Source of the DNA: UBA2897 sp036733925
Lineage (GTDB): Bacteria > Bacillota > Negativicutes > Selenomonadales > Selenomonadaceae
Direction: 5' to 3'
Assembly: GCA_036733925.1 (NCBI GenBank)
Contig: DAIMZO010000026.1
Span: 1 to 22,867 of the forward strand
DNA: 22,867 bases
Numbering within the stretch: the stretch's first letter is position 1; every line of letters begins with the position of its first letter. Positions 15,106 to 22,847 of the stretch are shown one piece after another. The notes under the pieces are model-generated. The model ran no database searches, was not told where the DNA came from, and was given only the letters and a program-made list of their open reading frames with translations. The translations under genes and the position numbers were made by a program.

Positions 15106-15139
15106 AAAAAATATTTTTATGCAATCTATGGGGAAACTA

Positions 15140-15168
15140 TTGACAATCGGTAGCTGAGGTCGTAGAAT
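15140..15168 (+). promoter_or_regulatory. Promoter of cysK
   Basis: TTGACA (15140-15145), 17-bp spacer, TAGAAT (15163-15168): perfect -35 and a five-of-six -10. The leader to the ATG at 15224 is about 50 nt and AT-rich. Confidence 0.85.
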
Positions 15169-15223
15169 AAAAGCATAGAAAGTAAACATATAAATTAAGT
15201 ATGCAATAAATGGAGGGTCTGAC

Positions 15224-16156
15224 ATGGGTAAGATTTATCAGAGCGTAACGGAACTGATCGGGCATACGCCGATCCTGCAGGCGAATAACTTCGCGCAAGC
15301 GAACGGGCTGGAGGCAAACATCCTCGCGAAGCTCGAGTATTTCAACCCGGCGGGCTCCGTCAAGGACCGCATCGCGCTCGCGATGATCAATCAGGCGGAA
15401 AAGGAAGGCAAGCTACACAAAGGCTCCGTCATCATTGAGCCGACTTCCGGCAACACGGGCATCGGCCTCGCGTCGGTTGCGGCTGCACGCGGCTACAAAG
15501 CTATCCTGACGATGCCGGAGACGATGAGTGTCGAGCGCCGCAACCTGCTCAAGGCTTATGGTGCACAGATCGTGCTGACGGACGGCTCGAAAGGCATGAA
15601 GGGGGCTATCGCAAAGGCGGAAGAGCTCGCAAAGGAGACGCCAGACTCCTTTATCCCGTCCCAGTTCACGAACCCGGCGAACCCGGCAGCACACGAGGCG
15701 ACGACGGGCCCGGAAATCTGGGAGGATACGGACGGCAAGGTCGACGCATTCATCGCTGGTGTCGGTACGGGCGGTACGCTGACGGGCGTCGCACACTATC
15801 TGAAGAAGCAGAACCCGGACGTCAAGGTCTTTGCCGTAGAGCCGGAGACTTCGCCGGTTCTCTCGAAGGGACAGGCTGGCCCGCATAAGATCCAGGGTAT
15901 CGGCGCTGGCTTCGTGCCAGAGACGCTCGATACGAAGATCTACGACGAAGTCCTGCCAATCAGCAATGAGGACTCCTTCCAATATGGCCGCCAGTTCTCG
16001 CATGTCGAGGGCGTGCTCGTCGGCATCTCCTCCGGCGCAGCTCTCGCGGCGGCGGTACAGCTCGCGAAGCGCCCGGAATTCAAGGGCAAGAACATCGTCG
16101 CGCTGCTGCCGGATACCGGTGACCGCTATCTTTCGACGGAGCTCTTCTCCGACTGA
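15224..16156 (+). CDS. cysK: Cysteine synthase A (O-acetylserine sulfhydrylase)
   Basis: The 310-aa PLP enzyme converts O-acetylserine and sulfide to cysteine. Visible motifs are the PLP-lysine loop NPAGSVKDR (Lys about 47), the substrate loop TSGNTG at 74-79, the phosphate-binding GVGTGGTLTG, and the C-terminal GISSGAA and LPDTGDRYLSTELF. Length and motifs favour CysK over cystathionine beta-synthase or CysM. GGAGGG precedes the ATG. It is transcribed alone, divergent from a cysteine-free Rrf2 regulator, and closed by a perfect hairpin terminator. In Bacillus, CysK also acts as a sensor partner of CymR, which fits the arrangement but is inference here. Confidence 0.95.
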   Translation: MGKIYQSVTELIGHTPILQANNFAQANGLEANILAKLEYFNPAGSVKDRIALAMINQAEKEGKLHKGSVIIEPTSGNTGIGLASVAAARGYKAILTMPETMSVERRNLLKAYGAQIVLTDGSKGMKGAIAKAEELAKETPDSFIPSQFTNPANPAAHEATTGPEIWEDTDGKVDAFIAGVGTGGTLTGVAHYLKKQNPDVKVFAVEPETSPVLSKGQAGPHKIQGIGAGFVPETLDTKIYDEVLPISNEDSFQYGRQFSHVEGVLVGISSGAALAAAVQLAKRPEFKGKNIVALLPDTGDRYLSTELFSD

Positions 16157-16174
16157 TGTAAGGAATGATGAAAG

Positions 16175-16219
16175 AAAAAACTCCCGCGATGCGTGGAAAA
16201 CGCATCGCGGGAGTTTTTT
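16175..16219. terminator. Perfect bidirectional terminator between cysK and ilvD
   Basis: Twenty perfect pairs (16175-16194 with 16200-16219) around a 5-nt loop, with A6 on one side and T6 on the other. It serves cysK (+) and ilvD (-), whose stops flank it. Confidence 0.95.
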
Positions 16220-16234
16220 CTTATTTACTTCTAT

Positions 16235-17896
16235 TTACTTCATGACGGCGCCGGTGTTCGCGGACGTCACGAGGCGCGCGTAGCGGGAGAGGTAGCCGGT
16301 CTTGACTTTCGGTTCGGGCTGCTTCCATGCCGCTTTGCGCTTCGCGAGCTCCTCGTCGCTGACCTCGAGCTCGAGCTTGCGGTTCGGGATGTCAATCGAG
16401 ATCTTGTCCCCATCGTGGACGAGGGCGATCGGGCCACCCTCCATAGCTTCCGGGGAGATATGGCCGACGCAGGCGCCGCGGCTCGCGCCGCTGAAGCGGC
16501 CGTCGGTCAGCAGGGCGACCTTGAGACCCATGCCCGTGATGACCGCCGTCGGGTTCAGCATCTCGCGCATACCCGGGCCGCCTTTCGGACCCTCGTAGCG
16601 GATGACGACGACATGGCCTTCCTTGATCTCACCGCCGAGGATCGCTTCGATGGCGTCCTCCTCGGAATCGTAGCATTTTGCCGTGCCTTCGTAGACGAGC
16701 AGATCCTTGTCCACGGCGCTCTCCTTGATGACCGAGCCGAGCGGGGCGAGGTTGCCCTTCAGCACGGCGATGCCGCCCTTATGCATATAGGCGTCTTCGA
16801 CCGAGTGGATGACGTCGCGGTTGCGTACCTTCGCCGCCTTGATGCGGTCGCCAATCGTGCCCGTGACGGTCTTTGCGTCGGTGTGGATCAGGCCGAGCTT
16901 CGAGACCTCTTTCATGACGGCGCTGATGCCGCCGGCTTCGTCGAGATCCTGCATGTGGTATTTGCCGCCCGGACTCATCTTGCAGATATAGGCAGCCTTG
17001 CGGCTGATTTCATCGAATGCGTCGAGCGAGAGGTCGACGCCGGCCTCGTGGGCGATGGCCGGCAGATGCAGGGCCGTGTTCGTCGACCCGCCGATGGCCA
17101 TATCGACGGCAATCGCGTTCTCGAAGGCGTCGTGCGTCATGATGTCGCGCGGCTTGATGTCCTTGCGGACGAGATCCATGACGACCTCGCCGGCCGTTTT
17201 CGCGAGCATGCGGCGCATGCCCGTGTAGGCGGCCGGAACCGTGCCGTTGCCCGGCAGGCCCATGCCGAGAACCTCGGTCAGGCAGTTCATCGTGTTGGCC
17301 GTGAACAGGCCCGCACAGGAACCGCAGCCCGGACATGCCTGCATCTCCATCTCGTGCATTTCCTCCTGCGACATCTGGCCGGAGCCGACCTTGCCAGCGG
17401 CCTCGAACATTGTGCTGACGCTGATGTTCTGGCCGTTGTGGCGGCCGGCGAGCATCGGGCCGCCGCTGACGACGACCGTCGGGATGTTGAGCCGGCCGGC
17501 AGCCATGAGCATGCCCGGCACGATCTTGTCGCAGTTCGGGATCAGCACGAGGCCGTCAAAGGCGTGCGCCGTCGCGACGGCCTCGATGGAGTCGCAGATG
17601 AGCTCGCGGCTCGAAAGCGAGAAGCTCATGCCGCGGTGACCCATGGCGATGCCGTCGCAGACGCCGATGGCCGGGAACTCGATCGGCGTGCCGCCGGCAG
17701 CGGCTACGCCGAGCTTGACGGCCTCGGCGACATCCCGCAGATGGATATGCCCCGGGATAATCTCATTGAACGCGTTGCATACGCCGATCAGCGGTTTCTT
17801 CAGATCCTCGTCGCGGTAGCCCATTGCGTGGAACAGGCTGCGGTGCGCGATACGGGTGACCCCTTTTTTGACAACATCACTGCGCATAACTTTCAT
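16235..17896 (-). CDS. ilvD: Dihydroxy-acid dehydratase
   Basis: A 553-aa IlvD, the Fe-S dehydratase forming 2-keto acids in the third common step of valine, isoleucine and leucine synthesis. Motifs visible: GHIHLRD, NCDKIVPGMLMAAGR (Cys about 122), CPGCGSCAGLFTANTMNC (cluster Cys about 194), GGSTNTALHLPA, and the C-terminal GRFSGASRG and GHISPEA. Length is normal for the family. It is the last gene of ilvC-ilvB-ilvD; its ATG is 21 bp after the ilvB stop with GGAGAG upstream. It shares a terminator with the convergent cysK. Confidence 0.96.
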   Translation of the reverse strand: MKVMRSDVVKKGVTRIAHRSLFHAMGYRDEDLKKPLIGVCNAFNEIIPGHIHLRDVAEAVKLGVAAAGGTPIEFPAIGVCDGIAMGHRGMSFSLSSRELICDSIEAVATAHAFDGLVLIPNCDKIVPGMLMAAGRLNIPTVVVSGGPMLAGRHNGQNISVSTMFEAAGKVGSGQMSQEEMHEMEMQACPGCGSCAGLFTANTMNCLTEVLGMGLPGNGTVPAAYTGMRRMLAKTAGEVVMDLVRKDIKPRDIMTHDAFENAIAVDMAIGGSTNTALHLPAIAHEAGVDLSLDAFDEISRKAAYICKMSPGGKYHMQDLDEAGGISAVMKEVSKLGLIHTDAKTVTGTIGDRIKAAKVRNRDVIHSVEDAYMHKGGIAVLKGNLAPLGSVIKESAVDKDLLVYEGTAKCYDSEEDAIEAILGGEIKEGHVVVIRYEGPKGGPGMREMLNPTAVITGMGLKVALLTDGRFSGASRGACVGHISPEAMEGGPIALVHDGDKISIDIPNRKLELEVSDEELAKRKAAWKQPEPKVKTGYLSRYARLVTSANTGAVMK

Positions 17897-17917
17897 CCTC
17901 TCTCCTATATTCGGTAG

Positions 17918-19627
17918 TTACATTCCTGCTGGCTGGGTTTCCGGCCCGAGCAGCATATCATTGAGGCTCTTCCCGCCCGGAACCATCGGGTAGACGTCCT
18001 CATCCTCCGGAATCTGGACGTTCAGCAGCGCCGGCCCCTCGGTCTCAAAGAGACGTTTTACGGCGGCGGGCAGATCCTCGGGCTTCTGCACGGAGAATCC
18101 CGGAACGCCCATCGACGACGAGACCGCCGCGAGGTCCGGGCCGTCCTCCAGCACGGACTCCGCGTAATGGCCGTTGTAGAACAGGCGCTGCCACTGATTG
18201 ACCATGCCGAGCACGCGGTTGCACAGCACGATGGTCTTGACATCGACCCCGTACTTGTGCAGGGTTGCGAACTCCTGACAGTTCATCAGGAGGCTGCCGT
18301 CGCCGGTGAACAACACGACCTTCGATTGCGGCGCGCCGATCTTCGCGCCCATCGCGGCCGGCAGGCCGTAGCCCATCGTGCCGAGACCGCCGGATGTGAT
18401 GAAATGGCGCGGCTTCTCCGTATCGAAGAACTGCGCTGCCCACATCTGATGCTGGCCAACGTCGGTCGCGACGATCGTGTCCACATCCGTCCACTTCTGG
18501 ACTTCCTCGAAGAGGCCCTGTGGGGTGATCGCATCCGGGAGGCTGCGCGACCGGAAGGGGTGCGCGGCCTTCCAGGCGAGGACGGTATCCCGCCACTCGG
18601 CATAGCGGTCCTTCTGGAGCAGGCCACGCGCTGTGAGCTCTTTCTCGAAGCGCGGCAGCGACCAGCGGAGGTCGCCCTGTACGCCGATATCCGCATGGAC
18701 GATCTTGCTGATTTCCTTTTTATCGATATCGAAGTGGACGATCCGCGCGTGGGGGGCGAAGCTCCTCACATCGCCGGTCACGCGGTCATCGAAGCGGGCG
18801 CCGATGCACAGCAGCAGGTCGCAGTTCATGACCGCCTTGTTGGCGGCATAGGAACCGTGCATGCCGACCATGCCGAGATGCGTTCCGCAGGTGTCCGGCA
18901 CGGCCCCTTTGCCCATCAGCGTCGTCACGACCGGGATATGCGTGGCCTGCACCAGCCGGTTCAGGCATTCCGACATATCCGACAGGATGACGCCGCCGCC
19001 GACGAGCAGCAATGGGCGCTCCGCCTTTTCTGCAGCCTCCGCGGCGCGCGCAACATCGGCGTCCTCACCGGTGCCGCGGGTCTCGCGGCAGCTGCCATCA
19101 TCCGCTTCGGGATAAGCAAAGTCAAAGGATGTATCGAATACATCCTTGGCAATGTCGATAAGGACCGGCCCCGGCCGGTCCTCCTGTGCAATCGAGAAGG
19201 CTTTCTTCATGATCCGGGGCAGATCCGAGGCCCGTGTGACTAAGACATTCTGTTTGGTGATCGGTTTGGTGACGGCGCAGGTGTCTGCCTCCTGAAAGGA
19301 ATCGCGTCCGATCAGGTGCGAGGCGACCTGACCGCTGATAACGACGAGGGGAATGGAATCCATGTTGGCCGTAGCGAGGCCCGTGACCATGTTGCATACG
19401 CCGGGGCCGGACGTCGCAAAGCATACGCCTGGCTTTCCCGTCACGCGGGCGTATCCGTCCGCGGCGTGTACAGCGCCCTGTTCATGTCCCGTCAGGATAT
19501 GGGGAAACTTCTGCTTGTATACCTCATCATATAGGGACAGGACGGCGCCGCCGGGGTATCCGAAGACTACTTCTACGCCTTCGCGCCTCAAACATTCCAT
19601 TACGGCCTGTGCTCCGGTCATTTTCAT
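17918..19627 (-). CDS. ilvB: Acetolactate synthase large (catalytic) subunit
   Basis: The 569-aa ThDP enzyme condenses pyruvate (or pyruvate plus 2-ketobutyrate) in branched-chain amino-acid synthesis. It has the N-terminal VFGYPGGAVLSLYDE, the catalytic glutamate in TGHEQGAVHAADGYAR, the FAD-binding middle typical of anabolic AHAS (VTTLMGKGAVP, FDDRVTGD) and the ThDP-Mg motif GDGSLLMN with LCNRVLGMVNQWQ. FAD-domain motifs argue against the catabolic AlsS type, though this is by eye. I chose ATG 19627, since the in-frame GTG at 19636 lies inside the GAGGTG ribosome site. No regulatory ACT-domain subunit (ilvN/ilvH) lies next to it. A hairpin separates it from ilvC. Confidence 0.95.
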   Translation of the reverse strand: MKMTGAQAVMECLRREGVEVVFGYPGGAVLSLYDEVYKQKFPHILTGHEQGAVHAADGYARVTGKPGVCFATSGPGVCNMVTGLATANMDSIPLVVISGQVASHLIGRDSFQEADTCAVTKPITKQNVLVTRASDLPRIMKKAFSIAQEDRPGPVLIDIAKDVFDTSFDFAYPEADDGSCRETRGTGEDADVARAAEAAEKAERPLLLVGGGVILSDMSECLNRLVQATHIPVVTTLMGKGAVPDTCGTHLGMVGMHGSYAANKAVMNCDLLLCIGARFDDRVTGDVRSFAPHARIVHFDIDKKEISKIVHADIGVQGDLRWSLPRFEKELTARGLLQKDRYAEWRDTVLAWKAAHPFRSRSLPDAITPQGLFEEVQKWTDVDTIVATDVGQHQMWAAQFFDTEKPRHFITSGGLGTMGYGLPAAMGAKIGAPQSKVVLFTGDGSLLMNCQEFATLHKYGVDVKTIVLCNRVLGMVNQWQRLFYNGHYAESVLEDGPDLAAVSSSMGVPGFSVQKPEDLPAAVKRLFETEGPALLNVQIPEDEDVYPMVPGGKSLNDMLLGPETQPAGM

Positions 19628-19652
19628 AGTATTCACCTCGTATGTCGTAAAA

Positions 19653-19683
19653 GCTCTGACCGCCTAGATAGGCTGGTCAGAGC
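19653..19683 (-). terminator. Intercistronic hairpin between ilvC and ilvB
   Basis: GCTCTGACC (19653-19661) pairs with GGTCAGAGC (19675-19683) and, inside, GCCTA (19662-19666) pairs with TAGGC (19669-19673), with one bulged base. On the minus strand it lies 10 bp after the ilvC stop and is followed by TTTTA. It is probably a leaky terminator or an mRNA-stabilising stem that lowers ilvB-ilvD output relative to ilvC. Confidence 0.7.
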
Positions 19684-19693
19684 CGTAAGAGTA

Positions 19694-20704
19694 TCAGTCG
19701 TTCTTTGCTTCTTCCTGGAGCCACGGCATCATCGCGCGCAGTTCTTTGCCGACTTTTTCAATCGGGTGCTCTGCGTGGAGCTGACGCTGCATCAGGAAGT
19801 TCACGCGGCCGGCCGAACGGTTCTCAAGCAGCCAGTTGCGGGCGAACGTGCCATCCTGGATTTCCTTGAGGACTTTCTTCATCTCTTTCTTCGTGTCCTC
19901 CGTGATGATCCGCGGGCCGACCATGTAGTCGCCGTATTCCGCCGTATCGGAGATCGACTTGCGCATCTTCGTGAAGCCGCCTTCATAACAGAGGTCGACG
20001 ATGAGCTTCATCTCATGGAAACATTCGAAGTATGCCATCTCCGGCGGATAACCTGCCTCGACAAGGACTTCGAAGCCCGTCTGCATCAGCTGGCAGACGC
20101 CGCCGCAGAGGACTGCCTGCTCACCGAACAGGTCTTCCTCGGTCTCATCGCGGAACGTCGTCTGCAGGACGCCGGAACGCGTTGCGCCGAGGCCTCTCGA
20201 ATATGCGAGCGCGAGGTCGAAGCATTTGCCGGAAGCATCTTGATAGACCGCGAAGACGGCCGGCACGCCGGAGCCTTCCGTGAAGGTACGGCGGACGAGG
20301 TGGCCCGGGCCTTTCGGCGCGACCATGAACACATCGACGTTCTCCGGCGGGACGATCTGCTTGAAATGGATGTTGAAGCCATGTGCAAAGGCGAGCGCGC
20401 TGCCCGGCTTCAGGTTCGGCCCAATCTCCGTCTTGTAGACATCGGCCTGCTTCTCATCCGGAATCAGAACCATCGTGATGTCCGCCTGCTTGACCGCCTC
20501 AGCCGTCGGCAGAACCGTAAGGCCGTGTTCCTCAGCGACCTTCTTGGACTTGGAGCCCTCATAAAGGCCGACAACGACATCCACGCCGCTGTCCTTGAGG
20601 CACAGGGCGTGTGCGTGGCCCTGACTGCCGTAACCGATGACCGCGACTTTCTTGCCCTTCAGGACATCCCAGTTTACATCCTGATCGTAATACACCTTTG
20701 CCAT
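19694..20704 (-). CDS. ilvC: Ketol-acid reductoisomerase, class I
   Basis: A 336-aa class I KARI that isomerises and reduces acetolactate with NAD(P)H and Mg2+. It shows the Rossmann motif GYGSQGHAHA near residues 24-33, the cofactor loop EGSKS, APKGPGHLVRRTF, the metal-binding DLFGEQAVLCGG, and EMAYFECFHEMKLIVDLCYEGG near the C-terminus. I chose ATG 20704 because GGAGAG lies 8 bp upstream and the family begins AKVYYD; a longer in-frame reading from 20800 would start before the likely transcription start. It is the first gene of ilvC-ilvB-ilvD and has a consensus promoter. Confidence 0.96.
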   Translation of the reverse strand: MAKVYYDQDVNWDVLKGKKVAVIGYGSQGHAHALCLKDSGVDVVVGLYEGSKSKKVAEEHGLTVLPTAEAVKQADITMVLIPDEKQADVYKTEIGPNLKPGSALAFAHGFNIHFKQIVPPENVDVFMVAPKGPGHLVRRTFTEGSGVPAVFAVYQDASGKCFDLALAYSRGLGATRSGVLQTTFRDETEEDLFGEQAVLCGGVCQLMQTGFEVLVEAGYPPEMAYFECFHEMKLIVDLCYEGGFTKMRKSISDTAEYGDYMVGPRIITEDTKKEMKKVLKEIQDGTFARNWLLENRSAGRVNFLMQRQLHAEHPIEKVGKELRAMMPWLQEEAKND

Positions 20705-20791
20705 AAAACATCTCTCCTTTTCCATGACTCCATTGCGGATCTTGTTTTCCAAAGCCTCTCTCATCTGGCTTTTGCTGAAAAACTTGGATAC

Positions 20792-20820
20792 ATTATACAT
20801 AATGGCTGGATACGTGTCAA
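20792..20820 (-). promoter_or_regulatory. Consensus promoter of ilvC-ilvB-ilvD
   Basis: On the minus strand: TTGACA (20820-20815), 17-bp spacer, TATAAT (20797-20792), preceded by TG for an extended -10. Both hexamers are perfect. The leader of about 80 nt shows no T-box, so control may be by a repressor acting at the promoter. Confidence 0.9.
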
Positions 20821-20904
20821 CACTTTTCGCAATATTTTACGATAAAAATATGCTTAGTTTACATATCTTGCGCATTAGTAGACAACAAAAATACTAAAAA
20901 TAAA

Positions 20905-22245
20905 TTATTCACCACCGAGAACGGCTTCTGCGTCCTCGTCAGGCTCATCCTCGGACTTTTTCGAGGCGAAGCCGAAGCTGTACTTGATGCTGAGCACGAG
21001 AAGTGCTGCCACGAACATCGCGGCGCCCATGATGTAGTAGCCGAGGTCGAAGGAACCCGTGTTCGTCTTGATCCAGCCCATCATATACGGGCCGACGAGG
21101 CCGCCGAGGTTGCCGCAGCAGTTGATCAGCGCGGTGGAGGCCGCGGCAGCGGCACCGGTCAGGAACGTCGTTGGGATCGTCCACCAGACGCCCATCGAGG
21201 CGTGGATGCCGATGGCCGAGAGGCAGATCAGCACGAGGGCGACCGCCGTATTCGGCGCGTGCGGCGAGAGGGCGAGGCCGACCGCACCGACAAAGAGCGC
21301 GCCGGCGACATGCCAGACTTTATCTCCCGTGCGGGAGGACGAGCGGCCGATGAAGATCTGCACGAGCAGGGCGGCTGTCATCGGGATGGCGATCGCGCCG
21401 CCGAGTAGTTGCGTCGAAAGGCCGGAAAGCTGCTTGAGGACGGTCGGCATCCAGAAATAGAAGCCCCAGAACCCGACGACCCAGAGGAAGTAGACCGCGC
21501 AGAGGCGCAGGACTTTCGGGTCGCGGAACGCCTTGAGCACCGAGTACTTTTTTTTCTTGAGCATCGCGGCGCGCTCTTTCTCATATTCCTCCGTCAGATA
21601 CTGTTTCTCTGCTTCCGTGAGCCAGGAGGCCTCCTCCGGGCTGTCCTTCACGCCGAAGAAGAACAGGACGGCGAACAGCAGCGCCGGAACGGCCTCGAGG
21701 ATGAAGAGCTCCTGCCAGCCGGCGAGCCCGAAGAACGAAGTCGAGAGCAGGACGCCCGAGAGCGGTGCGCCGATGATGTTCGCGAGCAGCAGGCTCGTGA
21801 GCATGTAGCTCGTCGCGCGGGCCCGCTCCTTGCCCATGAACCAGCGCGGGAAAAGCACTGAGTAGATGACCGGGTAGAGGCTGGCCTCCGCGGCGCCGAG
21901 CAGGAACCGGCAGAGGTAGAACTCAACCTGCGTGCTCATGAAGGCCATGGCGCAGCTCACGAGGCCCCAGGTGAACATGATGCGCGCAATCCATTTCGAC
22001 GCGGAGAAACGCGCGGCAATCAGCGAGCCCGGAATCTCGAGCAGCAGGTAGCCGAAGAAGAAGATGCTTGCGCCGGCGCCGTAGATTTCCGGCGTCAGCC
22101 AGCCGAGATCCTGCTTCATCGTCAGCGCCGCGTACGAAATGTTCACGCGGTCGAGGCAGGCGATGATCGAGACGAGGAACACCGGAAAGATGATCCGGAG
22201 ATCTCGCTTTCGCGTCAGAAGCTTCATGTCAACGGATGAGTTCAT
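20905..22245 (-). CDS. MFS transporter, anion:cation symporter (ACS) family
   Basis: A 446-aa major-facilitator protein with about 12 membrane segments and a charged central loop (KDSPEEASWLTEAEKQYLTEE) after helix 6. The start LVSIIACLDRVNISYAALTM and the motifs GYLLLEIPGS, RFLLGAAEASLYPV and SYMLTSLLLANIIGAPLSG are those of the ACS family, which imports organic anions such as hexonates, tartrate, phthalate and some amino-acid-related acids. The substrate cannot be read from sequence. GGGGAGG precedes the ATG at 22245. The gene is transcribed alone behind a T-box leader, so supply of a charged tRNA controls it. That suggests an amino acid or a precursor as substrate. The tail is acidic. Confidence 0.88.
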   Translation of the reverse strand: MNSSVDMKLLTRKRDLRIIFPVFLVSIIACLDRVNISYAALTMKQDLGWLTPEIYGAGASIFFFGYLLLEIPGSLIAARFSASKWIARIMFTWGLVSCAMAFMSTQVEFYLCRFLLGAAEASLYPVIYSVLFPRWFMGKERARATSYMLTSLLLANIIGAPLSGVLLSTSFFGLAGWQELFILEAVPALLFAVLFFFGVKDSPEEASWLTEAEKQYLTEEYEKERAAMLKKKKYSVLKAFRDPKVLRLCAVYFLWVVGFWGFYFWMPTVLKQLSGLSTQLLGGAIAIPMTAALLVQIFIGRSSSRTGDKVWHVAGALFVGAVGLALSPHAPNTAVALVLICLSAIGIHASMGVWWTIPTTFLTGAAAAASTALINCCGNLGGLVGPYMMGWIKTNTGSFDLGYYIMGAAMFVAALLVLSIKYSFGFASKKSEDEPDEDAEAVLGGE

Positions 22246-22285
22246 GCTGATTCCTCCCCAATAAACAGTTATGATTTTTATGAAA

Positions 22286-22318
22286 CAAAAACCTCCGTCC
22301 CTCGAAGGGACGGAGGTT
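22286..22318 (-). terminator. T-box-controlled terminator
   Basis: Thirteen pairs (22290-22302 with 22306-22318) and a 3-nt loop, followed on the minus strand by TTTTTGTTT. It lies between the T-box sequence and the transporter start, as expected for transcription attenuation; its 5' arm overlaps the antiterminator pairing partner. Confidence 0.92.
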
Positions 22319-22581
22319 CATTTCCGCGTTACCACCCAATTTCCCGGATATACCCCGGGCTCTCACAACGTACCAACATACGCGTCTCCTATAACGTGGA
22401 GAAATACGTCTTGGCTTACCCTTTCCGTTCAGCCTCGCTCCTCAAGGAGGATTTTCGTTCCTGCCTCCGTTGCCGCTTCTCAGCAACCGCGGCTCTCTGT
22501 GTACTTCGTACAGGAATTACTCGTTCCTATCATTGGATGTTTACAATCATATCAAGTTTTGCGTGTTTTTTAAAATCTGTT
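22286..22581 (-). promoter_or_regulatory. T-box riboswitch leader, specifier read as GAA (Glu)
   Basis: The minus-strand leader contains the T-box core GGGTGGTAACGCG (22337-22325), a stem III (CCCGG/CCGGG) just upstream, and the terminator. Stem I is formed by UUCCUG (22516-22511) with CAGGAA (22463-22458), with the loop-E AGUA on its 5' side (22521-22518). By the usual GGAAC-NNN-purine alignment, the specifier codon is GAA (22456-22454), followed by A, i.e. glutamate. An offset reading of AAA (lysine) is possible. The UGGU bulge expects a discriminator A in the tRNA. Uncharged tRNA would favour antitermination and expression of the transporter. Confidence 0.88.
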
Positions 22582-22587
22582 GTAAAC

Positions 22588-22616
22588 AATATACCCCTAT
22601 CCATAACGGATGTCAA
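22588..22616 (-). promoter_or_regulatory. Promoter of the T-box/MFS transcript
   Basis: On the minus strand: TTGACA (22616-22611), 17-bp spacer, TATATT (22593-22588), starting transcription just before stem I. Confidence 0.85.
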
Positions 22617-22785
22617 GTGCTTTTTCGATTTTTTTTACAAAAGTTGGGAGGAGAGGGTAACCTTCGTTACTGTTCTATGCGGGCAATCTTGCTATACTGA
22701 GGACAACGAAAGCAAGAAAGAACTTCCTACAAACGATAAGGATTCTGTGTTGGGGCCTGCGGGTTCCGGAAAAGGAGAGTGCTTC

Positions 22786-22824
22786 ATGAAGAACGCAATG
22801 TTTTGTTATCAGAAAGCGGCGTAA
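22786..22824 (+). CDS. 12-codon ORF with strong ribosome site
   Basis: AAAGGAGAG at 22771-22779 precedes ATG 22786, and the frame reads MKNAMFCYQKAA then stop. The ribosome site is as good as any in the window, but the peptide is too short to classify. It could be a leader peptide, a truncated start of a longer gene, or chance. Confidence 0.3.
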   Translation: MKNAMFCYQKAA

Positions 22825-22826
22825 AA

Positions 22827-22847
22827 CCCCTGCCTTCAGGTATGGGG
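22827..22847 (+). repeat. Hairpin resembling an IS200/IS605-type element end
   Basis: CCC.TGCCT and AGGTA.GGG pair across a 2-nt loop with one mismatch (22827-22835 with 22838-22846). Small C-rich/G-rich imperfect hairpins of this wording occur at subterminal ends of IS200/IS605-family elements and in their associated RNAs. No TnpA, TnpB or IscB reading frame lies within the window, so the assignment depends on what follows the right edge. Confidence 0.25.

Noticed and set aside
19694..20800. Longer ilvC from 20800
   Set aside because: The added residues overlap the promoter's -10 box and lack a ribosome site, while ATG 20704 has both a good site and the family's N-terminus.
22396..22824. 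142-codon plus-strand frame across the T-box leader
   Set aside because: It is antisense to a clear structured RNA, has no ribosome site and no family resemblance.
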